DNA of 64,000 nucleotides from Bacteroidota bacterium. GTDB lineage: Bacteria; Bacteroidota; Ignavibacteria; Kryptoniales; JAKASW01. Location: positions 1 to 64,000 of the forward strand of contig JAMCQL010000032.1 of the NCBI GenBank assembly GCA_023381615.1. The letters are read 5' to 3'. A program made the position numbers and the translations under genes. The notes under the pieces were generated by a model that had not been told where the DNA came from, ran no database searches, and saw only the letters and a list, made by a program, of their open reading frames with translations. Below, piece after piece: positions 16,738-25,607 of this stretch (the stretch's first letter is position 1; every line of letters begins with the position of its first letter).

Positions 16738-17765
16738 ATTAGGCTCTCCGATTCGTTAATTCCGAACATTACGTTGAAGTTCTGCACTGCTTGCCCGGCT
16801 GCTCCTTTGACGAGATTGTCAATCGAAGAAACGATTATCGCATAAGGAGAATTCTCAACTCTCTTCACGGAGATAACGCAAAGATTTGTGTTGACAGTAT
16901 GCTGGATCGTGGCAATTGAATCGTCTTTCAAGACTTTCACGAATGTTTCGCCTTGATATGCTTTGTCAAAAAGCTCTGTCAGTTCCCGAGTGGCCACGTC
17001 ATTATTTAGTTTAGTATAAATTGTGTTCAGCATCCCTCGTGTAATCGGGACGAGATGCGGTGAAAAAATTATCTTCGGATTAGCGTTTGCAATCTTCTTC
17101 AGCTCCTGCTCGATTTCGCCGGTGTGTCTGTGAATGTAGCCTATGTTGTACGGAGAAATATTTTCGTTCGCCTCCGCAAAGAGCAAACGCACTTCAGCTT
17201 TTCTGCCGGCGCCTGTTACTCCCGATTTCGCGTCGATTATTATCGGTTTGGAAATGTCGATTAACTTCTTTTTGAGAAGAGGGTAAACTCCAAGGATCGT
17301 TGCCGTTGGGTAACAACCCGGATTTGCCACGAATTGGGCTTTGCTTATCGCTTGGCGATTAATCTCGGTTAATCCGTAAACAAAGTCGTCGAGGAAATCC
17401 GGGCTTGTATGTTTCTGGCCGTACCACTTTTCGTATTCATCGGGATCGTCAAAGCGATAGTCTGCACTCAGGTCAATGATCTTCGTTCGCGTCGAAGAAG
17501 ATGTGATCTTCTCGACGGCACTTTTCGCCGCGCCATGTGGGAGCGAAAGGAATACGGCATCCAACCTGTCTATCTTGACGTCTTCATTTCTTACAATTCT
17601 GACATCGTCGGTTACCGGGAAGATTTCGCTCAACATTTTCCCTGCTGAAGACTCCGCCGTGATATAATCAATTTCAACTTCTTTATGCTTTTTCAGGATT
17701 TTGTAGAGTTCATAGCCCGCGTAACCTGAAGCGCCATATATTGCAACGTGAAGCTTGTTATTCAT
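16734..17765 (-). CDS. argC: N-acetyl-gamma-glutamyl-phosphate reductase
   Basis: 343 residues. NADPH-binding [10 protein letters not shown] at residues 11-20, catalytic Cys at 151 in ANPGCYPTA, and the catalytic-base region [11 protein letters not shown]. Reduces acetylglutamyl phosphate to the semialdehyde, the step after ArgB. Overlaps lysC by eight bases and argB by four, so the set is one tightly coupled operon; the rest of the arginine genes are elsewhere. Confidence 0.93.
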   Translation of the reverse strand: MNNKLHVAIYGASGYAGYELYKILKKHKEVEIDYITAESSAGKMLSEIFPVTDDVRIVRNEDVKIDRLDAVFLSLPHGAAKSAVEKITSSSTRTKIIDLSADYRFDDPDEYEKWYGQKHTSPDFLDDFVYGLTEINRQAISKAQFVANPGCYPTATILGVYPLLKKKLIDISKPIIIDAKSGVTGAGRKAEVRLLFAEANENISPYNIGYIHRHTGEIEQELKKIANANPKIIFSPHLVPITRGMLNTIYTKLNNDVATRELTELFDKAYQGETFVKVLKDDSIATIQHTVNTNLCVISVKRVENSPYAIIVSSIDNLVKGAAGQAVQNFNVMFGINESESLI

Positions 17766-18987
17766 TTCCTAATTCAAACTCCTTATGAAGGACATCGACC
17801 GCTTTCTTCATGTCTTTTTCATTAACCACGACAGAGATTTTGATTTCGCTTGTGGAAATCATTTGAATGTTCACACCTGCGGAGGCGAGCGCTTTAAACA
17901 TTTTCGCCGCGACTCCAGAGTGCGTGCGCATCCCAACTCCTACAACAGACACTTTTGCAATTTTCTCGTCTCCGACGACCCACGCGGCTTTTTTCTGTTT
18001 GACCAAATCTTGGAGAATGTGGATTGCTCGTTTGTAATCGCCGCGCGGGACGGTGAAACTCATGTCCGTATGGCCCTCGGTGCTCGCGCTTTGAATTATC
18101 ATATCCACAACAATTTCCGCTTCGGCCAAAGGCGCAAAAATGCTATGCGCAATCCCCGGTTTGTCGTGGACGTGAAGCACGGTGATCTTGGCTTCGTTTT
18201 TGTCGTGAGAAATTCCGGTAACGACAACGCTTTCCATATCCAGAGTTTCGTTTGTAACCATTGTTCCCTCAGTGTCATTAAAACTACTTCTAACATGAAT
18301 AGGTATTCCGAATTTCATTCCATAAAGAACCGATCGTGTTTGTAGCACCTTGGTTCCTGAACTTGCCAATTCGAACATTTCCTCATAGCTAATCTGTTTC
18401 AACTTTCTTGCATCGCTGACAATATTCGGGTCGGCTGTGTAAACGCCATCCACGTCTGTGTAGATCTCGCACACGAGGCCATCTTTGATATGCGGCTTCA
18501 TTGCCGCCGCGATGGCGACTGCCGTTGTGTCTGAACCGCCGCGGCCGAGTGTCGTTATGTTGCCTTGCTCATCGATGCCCTGGAATCCCGCAACGATTGC
18601 AATAGCGCCTTCCTTCAAAACGCTTGTCAGTTTCTGTGCATCGATTCGTTTAATGTGCGCATTGGCAAAAGTCGAGTCGGTGACAAGTCTAACTTGGTGA
18701 TTTTGAAGAGAACGCGCTTTCAATCCCATTGAGACCAAGGTCATAGAAAGGAGGGCGGTGGAAACCTGTTCTCCTGTGGAAACAAGCACATCGAGTTCTC
18801 TTGGATCTGGTTCTTTTACAATGGCTTTTGCAAGGTCGATGAGTCGGTTTGTTTCGCCAGCCATCGCGCTGACAACAACAACTACATCGTTGCCTTTGGA
18901 TTTTGTCTCGGCAACCCGTTTCGCAACGTTACGGATCCTATCAATTGTTCCTACGGAAGTTCCGCCAAATTTTTGGACGACTAACAC
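17758..18987 (-). CDS. lysC: Aspartate kinase
   Basis: 409 residues, the monofunctional class with two C-terminal ACT regulatory domains. KFGGTSVGT at residues 5-13 is the kinase signature; [13 protein letters not shown] and [15 protein letters not shown] bind aspartate and ATP; the ACT part (about 260-409) includes the [19 protein letters not shown] stretch. Commits aspartate to lysine, threonine and methionine synthesis and is normally feedback-inhibited through the ACT domains. Lies between thrC and argC in one minus-strand operon. Confidence 0.95.
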   Translation of the reverse strand: MLVVQKFGGTSVGTIDRIRNVAKRVAETKSKGNDVVVVVSAMAGETNRLIDLAKAIVKEPDPRELDVLVSTGEQVSTALLSMTLVSMGLKARSLQNHQVRLVTDSTFANAHIKRIDAQKLTSVLKEGAIAIVAGFQGIDEQGNITTLGRGGSDTTAVAIAAAMKPHIKDGLVCEIYTDVDGVYTADPNIVSDARKLKQISYEEMFELASSGTKVLQTRSVLYGMKFGIPIHVRSSFNDTEGTMVTNETLDMESVVVTGISHDKNEAKITVLHVHDKPGIAHSIFAPLAEAEIVVDMIIQSASTEGHTDMSFTVPRGDYKRAIHILQDLVKQKKAAWVVGDEKIAKVSVVGVGMRTHSGVAAKMFKALASAGVNIQMISTSEIKISVVVNEKDMKKAVDVLHKEFELGNE

Positions 18988-19003
18988 TTGTTCTCCTGCA
19001 AAA

Positions 19004-20059
19004 CTAAATCGAGTTCATCAAACGAAGTACTTCGGAAAAGGCCGGCGGTGCACTGGGCGGCAATGGAATATCGCGTGAAGCGGTGTCAGGATCTTTAAGT
19101 CCATTGCCGGTCAATGTGCAAACGACGATATCTTTGTCTGTAAAATAACTTTTCTCAACGAGTTTTCTCACACCTGCAACTGAAGAGGCTGAAGCAGGTT
19201 CGCAAAAAATTCCTTCGGTGGATGCGATCAACTTCTGAGCGGACAAAATTTCCGAATCGGACACAGTATCGATCTGTCCGTGCGATTCACTTAGAGCTTG
19301 TAATGCTTGTTTCCAGCTTGCCGGATTACCGATTCGTATCGCCGTAGCAATAGTTTCCGGATGCTCAACGATTTTCCCACGCACGATCGGAGCGGCGCCT
19401 TCGGCCTGAAAGCCGAGCATCTTTGGAAGGGAAGTGCGATTTTTTGCCGGCCATTCTTTATAGCCTTTCCAGTATGCCGTGATATTGCCGGCGTTTCCAA
19501 CGGGAAGCGCGTGATGTGTCGGCGCTGAACCAAGTACTTCTACGATTTCGAACGAAGCGGTCTTTTGTCCTTCGATGCGGTAGGGATTAATTGAATTTAC
19601 GATCACGGTTTTGGTCCTCTCGCCGATCTCGCGGACAATTTTGAGAGCTTCGTCGAAGTTTCCGTCAATTTCGATGATCTTTGCGCCGTATATTAGCGCT
19701 TGTGCGAGTTTCCCGACGGCAATTTTTCCTTTGGGCAATACGACAAACGCTTTGAGTCCTGCTTTTGCCGCGTATGCCGCCGCCGAAGCGGAAGTATTCC
19801 CCGTAGATGCACAGATGACGCTTTCGGCATTTTTTTCAATTGCCCTTGTGATCGCGACAGTCATGCCGCGGTCTTTGAAAGAGCCTGTCGGGTTCGTGCC
19901 CTCGAACTTCAGGAATAACTTGCATGGCGCCTTCAGTTCTTTACGAAGATTGTCAGCTTCTATGAGTGGCGTGTTGCCTTCAAGCAGAGTTATCGGCTCC
20001 ACTTTTTTTGAAAAGGGGAGATAATCGAGATATTTTGAAATTACTCCTGAGTATGCCAA
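19004..20059 (-). CDS. thrC: Threonine synthase
   Basis: 351 residues, PLP fold type [14 protein letters not shown] at the N-terminus and [16 protein letters not shown] with the PLP lysine at residue 62; [17 protein letters not shown] binds the phosphate/substrate. Converts O-phosphohomoserine to threonine. First gene of the thrC-lysC-argC-argB operon, 16 bases before lysC. Confidence 0.95.
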   Translation of the reverse strand: MAYSGVISKYLDYLPFSKKVEPITLLEGNTPLIEADNLRKELKAPCKLFLKFEGTNPTGSFKDRGMTVAITRAIEKNAESVICASTGNTSASAAAYAAKAGLKAFVVLPKGKIAVGKLAQALIYGAKIIEIDGNFDEALKIVREIGERTKTVIVNSINPYRIEGQKTASFEIVEVLGSAPTHHALPVGNAGNITAYWKGYKEWPAKNRTSLPKMLGFQAEGAAPIVRGKIVEHPETIATAIRIGNPASWKQALQALSESHGQIDTVSDSEILSAQKLIASTEGIFCEPASASSVAGVRKLVEKSYFTDKDIVVCTLTGNGLKDPDTASRDIPLPPSAPPAFSEVLRLMNSI

Positions 20060-20163
20060 TGTCTTTCCATCATTAAGTTCGCAGAATATTGGTTTGCGCG
20101 AGTCGTTCGTCAGATAAAGCTAATTGGTTATTGAATGAATGCGTCGTATCGTGTAATCAAGAA

Positions 20164-21204
20164 TTAAAAGTTCAGTACAATTTTTCCGAAGTGCTGTCTA
20201 TTCTCAATTATTTCATGAGCTTTTCGGACTTCAGTGAAGTGCATGGTTCTGTCAATTACTGCTTTGAATTGTTTCTTGTTGAGCAGATCGAGCATTGTGA
20301 AGAGTTTGCTCTTGCTTGCCATCGTGCTGCCGTAGATCGTCAATTGTCTGAAGAAAATGTGACGAAGATCGGTTACTGCATCGAAGCCGGTTGTTGCTCC
20401 GCAGGTGACAATTCTTCCGCCGCGTTTTGCGGAAAGTACGCTGTCGTTCCATGTGGCTTTGCCGGTGTGTTCAAATACGACATCGACGCCGCGCTTACCG
20501 GTCAACCTTCGGACTCCTTGAAAAATGTTTTCCGAATTGTAGTTAATTGTTTCGTCTGCGCCTAGCGACCGCGCTTTTTCAAGCTTGTCATCGGAGCCTG
20601 CGACGGCAATTACTCGCGCGTTGTACAACTTTGCTATTTGAATTGCCGCAGAACCGACGCCGCTGCTTGCACCGAGTATTAGCACGTCTTCCATCGGCTG
20701 TATCCTTGCCTTATCGACGAGCATTTGGTAAGCGGTCATGAACACAAGCGCTGAAGCGGCTGCGTCATCAAAGGAAACATTATCGGGAAGCTTGAAAATA
20801 TTTTCACGTTTCGCCGTAACGAGCTCGGCGTCCGTCCCGTCACGATGCTCACCCAAAATTTGGTACTCGCGACAGAGATTTTCCTTTCCGCTCATACACA
20901 TCTCGCAATGTCCGCACGAAGTAGCGGGGGAAATGAGGACCCGATCACCTATTTTCAAATCGGTAATTTCACCACCGATTTCTGCAACGGTGCCGGCTCC
21001 ATCTGAGCCAAGTATCAAGGGTAGAGGATAAATTACGTTCGGCAATCCGCCGCGAATCCAAATATCGAGGTGGTTCACGGAAGTCGACTTGATCTTGACT
21101 GCAGCTTCATTTGATTTCGGAGCAGGAGCGGGAAGCTCGTCAATGACTAGCTTATCAATCCCGCCATGTTCGTGGATACGAATAGCTTTCACTCTAGCCG
21201 ACAA
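20164..21204 (-). CDS. Zinc-binding MDR-family alcohol dehydrogenase/oxidoreductase
   Basis: 346 residues. GroES-like N-terminal domain with LGSDGAGTVAEIG, a structural-zinc Cys cluster CGHCEMCMSGKENLC (about 97-111) and a Rossmann domain with GASSGVGSAAIQIAKL. Belongs to the medium-chain dehydrogenase/reductase superfamily, close to the zinc-containing quinone oxidoreductase and alcohol dehydrogenase branches. Substrate not identifiable. Overlaps the upstream SDR gene by 11 bases, so the two oxidoreductases form a pair. The 104 bases between it and thrC hold no clear signal. Confidence 0.85.
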   Translation of the reverse strand: MSARVKAIRIHEHGGIDKLVIDELPAPAPKSNEAAVKIKSTSVNHLDIWIRGGLPNVIYPLPLILGSDGAGTVAEIGGEITDLKIGDRVLISPATSCGHCEMCMSGKENLCREYQILGEHRDGTDAELVTAKRENIFKLPDNVSFDDAAASALVFMTAYQMLVDKARIQPMEDVLILGASSGVGSAAIQIAKLYNARVIAVAGSDDKLEKARSLGADETINYNSENIFQGVRRLTGKRGVDVVFEHTGKATWNDSVLSAKRGGRIVTCGATTGFDAVTDLRHIFFRQLTIYGSTMASKSKLFTMLDLLNKKQFKAVIDRTMHFTEVRKAHEIIENRQHFGKIVLNF

Positions 21205-21952
21205 GAACTGAGCCGCCGTTAACGTTCAATATCTCTCCCGTCACGTGGCGTGCGAGATCGGAAGCGAGGAACAATATAGGTCCTGCAATGTCTTCACCCG
21301 TTGGAATTCTTCCAAGCGGAATTGAGCGCCGCACTTCTTCTTTGTAATTCTTGTCGCTGAATACATCGGCGCACATTTCGGTGTCAACCCAGCCGGGCGC
21401 GACGCTATTGACGAGAATGTTATATGGCGCTAGCTCGGTGGACAGGCTCTTTGTGAACGAAATGACTCCGCCTTTGCTCGCCGCGTAATGCGAATGGAAT
21501 GCCTCGCCGCGCTGTCCTGCCGTCGAAGAGACGTTGATAATTCTCCCTCCGCCTTGTTTCTTCATTATCGGAGCGACGTAGTGACAAAACAGAAAAGTTC
21601 CTTTGAGGTTTAGGTCTATCGTTTCGTCCCAAACCTTTTCGCTCAGTGATTCGAGCTCACCGTCAGTCCAGATCCCGGCGTTGTTGACCAGCACGTCTAG
21701 TCGGCCGAATTCTTTGTACGTATCTTCAACTATTTTCTTGACGACATCTGCTTTGCTGTTATCGCCTTTGAAAGCCCTCGCTTTTCTGCCAAGCTTTTGG
21801 ATTTCATTTACCAATTCACTTGCTCTTGCGTCGTTACTGCTGTAAGTGATTGCAACATTAGCGCCAGCCTTGGCGAACAACTTCGCTGTCGCCGCGCCGA
21901 TACCTCGTGAACCTCCGGTAATTAAAACAACTTGATTACTTAAATCTATCAT
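21194..21952 (-). CDS. FabG-like short-chain dehydrogenase/reductase
   Basis: 252 residues. TGGSRGIGAAT cofactor loop, NNAGI, catalytic Ser in NVSSTAG and YAASK, and the C-terminal GEILNVNGGSVL of the 3-oxoacyl-ACP reductase branch. Could be FabG of fatty-acid synthesis or a paralogue with another substrate; the pairing with an MDR dehydrogenase and absence of fab genes favours a paralogue. Confidence 0.85.
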   Translation of the reverse strand: MIDLSNQVVLITGGSRGIGAATAKLFAKAGANVAITYSSNDARASELVNEIQKLGRKARAFKGDNSKADVVKKIVEDTYKEFGRLDVLVNNAGIWTDGELESLSEKVWDETIDLNLKGTFLFCHYVAPIMKKQGGGRIINVSSTAGQRGEAFHSHYAASKGGVISFTKSLSTELAPYNILVNSVAPGWVDTEMCADVFSDKNYKEEVRRSIPLGRIPTGEDIAGPILFLASDLARHVTGEILNVNGGSVLVG

Positions 21953-22009
21953 TTCCTTTTCCAGATTTTTAATTTGTAATTTAAAATAAACAAGGATGAT
22001 TACTCTTGC

Positions 22010-22373
22010 AATCTCTACCGGGTTTGATTCCCCGCCGCTCGCGGCGTTGTCATTCCCGTCCGAAGGACCGAGCCTGTGTGAAAATAGTGATGCAATATTA
22101 AGAACTCACCCTAAATCCCTCTCTTAAAAAGAGAGGGACTTTGAATACAGAGCGAAATCGCCCCTTCTCTTTGTAGGAGAAGGGGTCGGGGGTTGAGTTC
22201 AAACACTTGACTAATAATTTTCACACAGTCTCGACCCCGTCGGGGCATGTTCTCAGCGGGAATCTGTCCCGACGAAGGTCGGGATCCTTTGGATTTGTGG
22301 ATGCCCGATAGAAACGTTCGGACATGACAGGATACCTCTCCGCTTGCGGCGAGGTAATTCATTATTAAATTTG
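22010..22373. repeat. Dispersed palindrome-rich repeat, copy A (interrupted)
   Basis: Starts atctctaccgggtttgattc and ends cggcgaggtaattcatta. Built of short palindromes: cgccgctcgcggcg, ccccgtcgggg, gtcccgacgaaggtcgggat, cccgatagaaacgttcgg and cgccgcttgcggcgagg-like ends. Copies B (54238-54422, inverted) and C (57378-57516) share it. Copy A is interrupted by another element at 22069-22233. Confidence 0.8.
22069..22233. mobile_element. Nested inverted-repeat (MITE-like) insertion
   Basis: 165 bases with ends CGAGcCTGTGTGAAAAT (22069-22085) and ATTTTCACACAGtCTCG (22217-22233), inverted copies with one mismatch. Flanks read aaggAC and ACCCCGTC, while copy B of the host repeat reads aaggGCCCCGTC, so the insertion appears to have duplicated two bases. 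The interior has two hairpins, ccctctctt/aagagaggg and ccccttctc/gagaagggg. It encodes no protein. Confidence 0.6.
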
Positions 22374-22908
22374 CCTTTAATAGATTGTGAACCAGTTGTG
22401 CTTCTTCTTTCCACGACTTGTTTTGTTCCGGTTTTGGAGGTTTGATTAATCAAACTCCTGCGTCTGTGGCGAGATAGCTGTTCTATCAGAGCGCTCTTAT
22501 AGTTATCGGTATTGCTGCCGGTGCAAGCCAGAGGTTTGTTCCGAACCTTATCATGCTCGTCTCGGAGAGCCGTCTTTGACGGAAAATGAGTTGAGTTTGA
22601 AGGGCATGGTGACACATCATTGGAAGAATTTCCATGGTAACCTCAACTAATTCTGTCGTCTTGAAATTACGACCTGTTGTGACTCGCTTGAACCACGGAT
22701 TGGACTGATTGGTCGTTGCTCAGACTTCCGGGCGAGCTCTTCGAGAACGGAGTGGTTCCTTTCATGGGATTCTCTAAAGTTCGCATACTCCTCCAGCATT
22801 TAACTCCAATCTCGCTCTTGCAATTCTGACTTTTAATGAACAAGTTTTAGAAAAGTCCAGAGAACACGTTGGAAGTCGCTTCGTTTATGGAATGCCGGAA
22901 CAAGACAA
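22374..22908. other. Non-coding or decayed stretch before the R-M remnant
   Basis: About 535 bases without a convincing gene. A small minus-strand frame at 22647-22799 (50 codons, ATG preceded by ggag, rich in Glu, Arg and Ser) has protein-like composition but no family I recognise. Together with the gutted restriction-modification gene downstream the stretch looks like degraded sequence. Confidence 0.35.
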
Positions 22909-24124
22909 ATGAATCCTGATAAGCAAAAGGAGATAGTCGACTATCTCAAGAGGGTGCATGTCGCAAACAAGGAGTCAACAAAGAAAGAGCATTTCAAAGA
23001 TCTCCTGAACCGTCTTTACGCCGGTGACAAAGATATTCAGAAGACCATCAACGCGATCAGCAGCGGCGCAGAGACTACGGTCGTAAATATTCCGCGCGAG
23101 GATCGTATTCACCACTTGGTTTTATGTTGAGCGAGGAAAGACGAGTGCATTTTCGACAAGGAAGCAAAAAAATCAAAACGTTGAGAATCCCTACCGGAAA
23201 CGATTTAAGCAGGGCGCGACGATTGTCCCGCGTTCATTCTATTTCGTGGAGCTTGATCAGGAAACGCCTCCGGATTTCGAGGACAGGATTTTGAATATTA
23301 AGACGGCTGACTCAGTCAAAGCAGAGGCAAAAGCGCCTTGGAAGTTGATTAGTTTCGCTGGCCGGATTGAAAGTCGGTTTCTTTTCAGAACTGCGTTAGC
23401 AAAAAGCATTCTTCCGTTCTTGCTCTACAAACCTGACTTCGTAGTTCTGCCTGCAACAATAGAGAAAGATGAGACAGGTCAGAGAATTATCAAATTGCAT
23501 TCCGCCACCGAATTGCTGAGGCAGGGTTACTTACATGCCTCTGAGTGGTTTAGGAACGCGGAGAATTTCTGGAAGATTTACAGGACCGAGAAGTCTAAAG
23601 AAATGACCATCTTGGGAAGACTCGATTACCAAAGGGGACTGTCCGAACAAAACATCACTGCTCCATATCTTGTTCTCTACAACTCCTCGGCCAAAGACGC
23701 GAACGCAACGGTTGTGAGACGAAAGGACTTGGATTTGGAGTTTGTTGTTGAAAGCAAGGCGTATTCCTTCACGACAAACAATTTAGGCGAAGCTTTTTAT
23801 CTTTCTGCTTTCCTGAATTCAAGCGTCCCAAATCTTCTCATAAAGGACTTTCAAACAAGAGGGCTGTTCGGCGCAAGAGATATTCACAAGCGAATCCTTG
23901 ACATTTATTTTCCCGAGTACGACGAGCGGCAGGAGCAGCATAAGAGATTAGCTGAGCTTGGCAAGATTGCTCACGAAAAGGCTCTCAGCTTCCTCAAGAA
24001 AAGTCCTCCGAGTCAGGAACTTACAGCGATGCGTTTGGGTCGGCTGAGAATGGAGATCAAGAAGAATCTCGAAGATGAGATGAAAGAGATCGATAAGATT
24101 GTAAAAAAGCTGATTGGAGCATGA
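22909..24124 (+). pseudogene. Eco57I/TaqI-type restriction-modification gene remnant with large internal deletion
   Basis: Two pieces of one protein lie in different frames. The first (22909-23130) has the N-terminal helices of a type II restriction/N6-adenine methylase (DLLNRLYAGDKDIQKTINA, ETTVVNIPREDRIH). After this the expected several hundred residues, including the methylase NPPY motif, are missing. The second reads on from about 23108 in another frame (NPYRKRFKQGATIVPRSFYF into the frame 23246-24124) and matches the target-recognition and C-terminal part (LLYKPDFVVLPATIE, LNSSVPNLLIKDFQTRG). The join near 23107 is therefore a deletion with frameshift, and the gene cannot be active. The C-terminal frame of 292 codons might still be translated from GTG at 23246. 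Confidence 0.7.
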
Positions 24125-24131
24125 GGGCTTG

Positions 24132-24298
24132 CTAGAGGCCCGGCCGAGAAGTGGCTTTGAAAAATGTTTCACAGAGTTCCACCGAGGAAACAGGAAGAGA
24201 GACACTGAGAATAGACTTTTTCTCTGTGGAACTTAGTGATTTTCTCTGTGTCACTCTGTGTAATTCTTTCCTTTTGGGTCTTCGGCCGCGCTTCTAGA
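24132..24298. repeat. Inverted-repeat element with cacagag hairpin
   Basis: Outer ends ctagaggcccggccgaga (24132-24149) and tcttcggccgcgcttctag (24279-24297) are imperfect inverted copies. Inside, cacagagttcc-accgagg pairs with ctctgtggaactt and ctctgtgtcactctgtg. It lies just after the R-M remnant. Confidence 0.5.
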
Positions 24299-24344
24299 AA
24301 GGTCTGGCGGCGGAGGGGAAATGAACAGGTGTCTGCCCATCTTG

Positions 24345-24445
24345 TCACCCTGAATTCATTTCAGGGTCTGAGGAAGAGGCAGACAGCAGATGCCGAAACA
24401 ATCCCGGATAGGAGCATTGCGGGACAAGCTTCGGCATGACGAGGT
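24345..24445. repeat. Palindromic accctga/tcagggt repeat
   Basis: Hairpin accctgaattcatttcagggt (24348-24368) and, further on, atgccgaa (24390-24397) with ttcggcat (24430-24437). Dispersed intergenic repeat style; the remaining bases to 24707 show nothing else clear. Confidence 0.45.
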
Positions 24446-24707
24446 CTTTTTTGCCGCGTCAAAGTGTGCTCCACGCTACTGACAAGGAAATTCAATAAAT
24501 CGTGCTTAGCGCGGAGCGCCGAAGCAATCCAAATGGATACAGGTGAATGTGGGGGATTGCCACTCCCGACATTCGTCGCAGAGACAAGGATTTAGTAAGC
24601 GGATTAATTTACGTGGCTCGCCATGAGGCATTCCTTCTCATCTTCGCATGAAGCCCCCATCGAATTACGTTGTAAATCACTTAAACCAGCGTTAAATTCA
24701 TTGAAAA

Positions 24708-25607
24708 ATGATTACTGAAAGGTTCCCTACAATCAAAATTCCACAAAGCCAACTTCAAATTCTTGTTCAGCAATTTGAAGGCTCGATGCAGTTTGCAAGC
24801 GGAACCACAACACATGTTTATAGAAAGGCGCTCGATCAGCTTTTGAGATACGCAAAATCAAATACATTCAGGTTCACGCCTAATGATTTTAGCCAATTCA
24901 GAATTTGGCTTTTTAATCGCAGGAAGCTGTGCAACAACACCGTGAATACTTATTTAACTGCCTCACGGAGATTTTGCGAATTCCTGGTGGAACTTGGAGT
25001 TTTGAAGAAGAATCCCACTTGGAGCGTGCACGGCTCGGCACAGAACTTCAATATCTTAGGGCTCAAGTTAGAAGAAGTGGAGAGCAGAATCTCTGCAATC
25101 GACAGGACATCCGTTTTAGGAAAGCGCGATTATGCTTTTATGTCACTGATGTTTGAATGCGGGGCGAAAATCTCTGAATTGATCAATGCAGACGTTGGTG
25201 ATATGAAGCGCAGTGGCCAAACCGTTGAACTCTGGGTTAAGACCAAGGGAACGCGAGGAGAGTCTGAAATAATTAGGCTCACAGATTTTGCTCGAACCGC
25301 TTTGTTCGATTACATAGATTCGCGCGGTCGGGTTGCGGCCGATGACCCTTTGTTCGGAACAGTTCGCGCCGGCAGAGCTTTGGATGTCAGACTCTCTTTT
25401 CGCGGAGCGCGCGCGGCGATGCAAAAGCATCTGAAGTTTGATGAGGAAAAATCATTGAGACTCGATTCGCTCCGGACTTACTGCGCCGTTCGGCTGATGT
25501 CAGAAGGAAAAACTCCTGAAGAGATTCGTTCTTGCATGCGTTTCAAGAGCAATATGCCTTTGAGAAAATTATTAAATCACAGAAAAGTCACAGCAGAAAT
25601 AAAATGA
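24708..25607 (+). CDS. Xer/integrase-like tyrosine recombinase homologue lacking catalytic residues
   Basis: 299 residues with the full two-domain plan: an N-terminal SAM-like DNA-binding domain (about 10-105, FEGSMQFASGTTTHVYRKALDQLLRY) and a catalytic-fold domain (about 120-299). The active site is gone: the GLR-x-SEL box reads GAKISEL (Arg to Lys), the H-x-x-R-H box reads DSLRT, and the last LGH..Y motif is replaced by MRFKSNMPLRKLLNH with no Tyr in place. It should therefore bind DNA, if anything, but not recombine. The TGA stop overlaps the ATG of leuS (ATGA), so the two are translationally coupled. Could be an XerC paralogue kept for a structural or regulatory role, or decaying; the frame is fully open. 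Confidence 0.75.
   Translation: MITERFPTIKIPQSQLQILVQQFEGSMQFASGTTTHVYRKALDQLLRYAKSNTFRFTPNDFSQFRIWLFNRRKLCNNTVNTYLTASRRFCEFLVELGVLKKNPTWSVHGSAQNFNILGLKLEEVESRISAIDRTSVLGKRDYAFMSLMFECGAKISELINADVGDMKRSGQTVELWVKTKGTRGESEIIRLTDFARTALFDYIDSRGRVAADDPLFGTVRAGRALDVRLSFRGARAAMQKHLKFDEEKSLRLDSLRTYCAVRLMSEGKTPEEIRSCMRFKSNMPLRKLLNHRKVTAEIK

Noticed and set aside
22253-22615. 120-codon minus-strand frame
   Set aside because: Its C-terminal third is translated repeat copy A sequence; no family pattern in the rest.
25532-25603. Upstream extension of leuS to an earlier ATG
   Set aside because: It lies inside the recombinase gene and adds 24 residues not expected in LeuRS; the ATGA overlap start is better.
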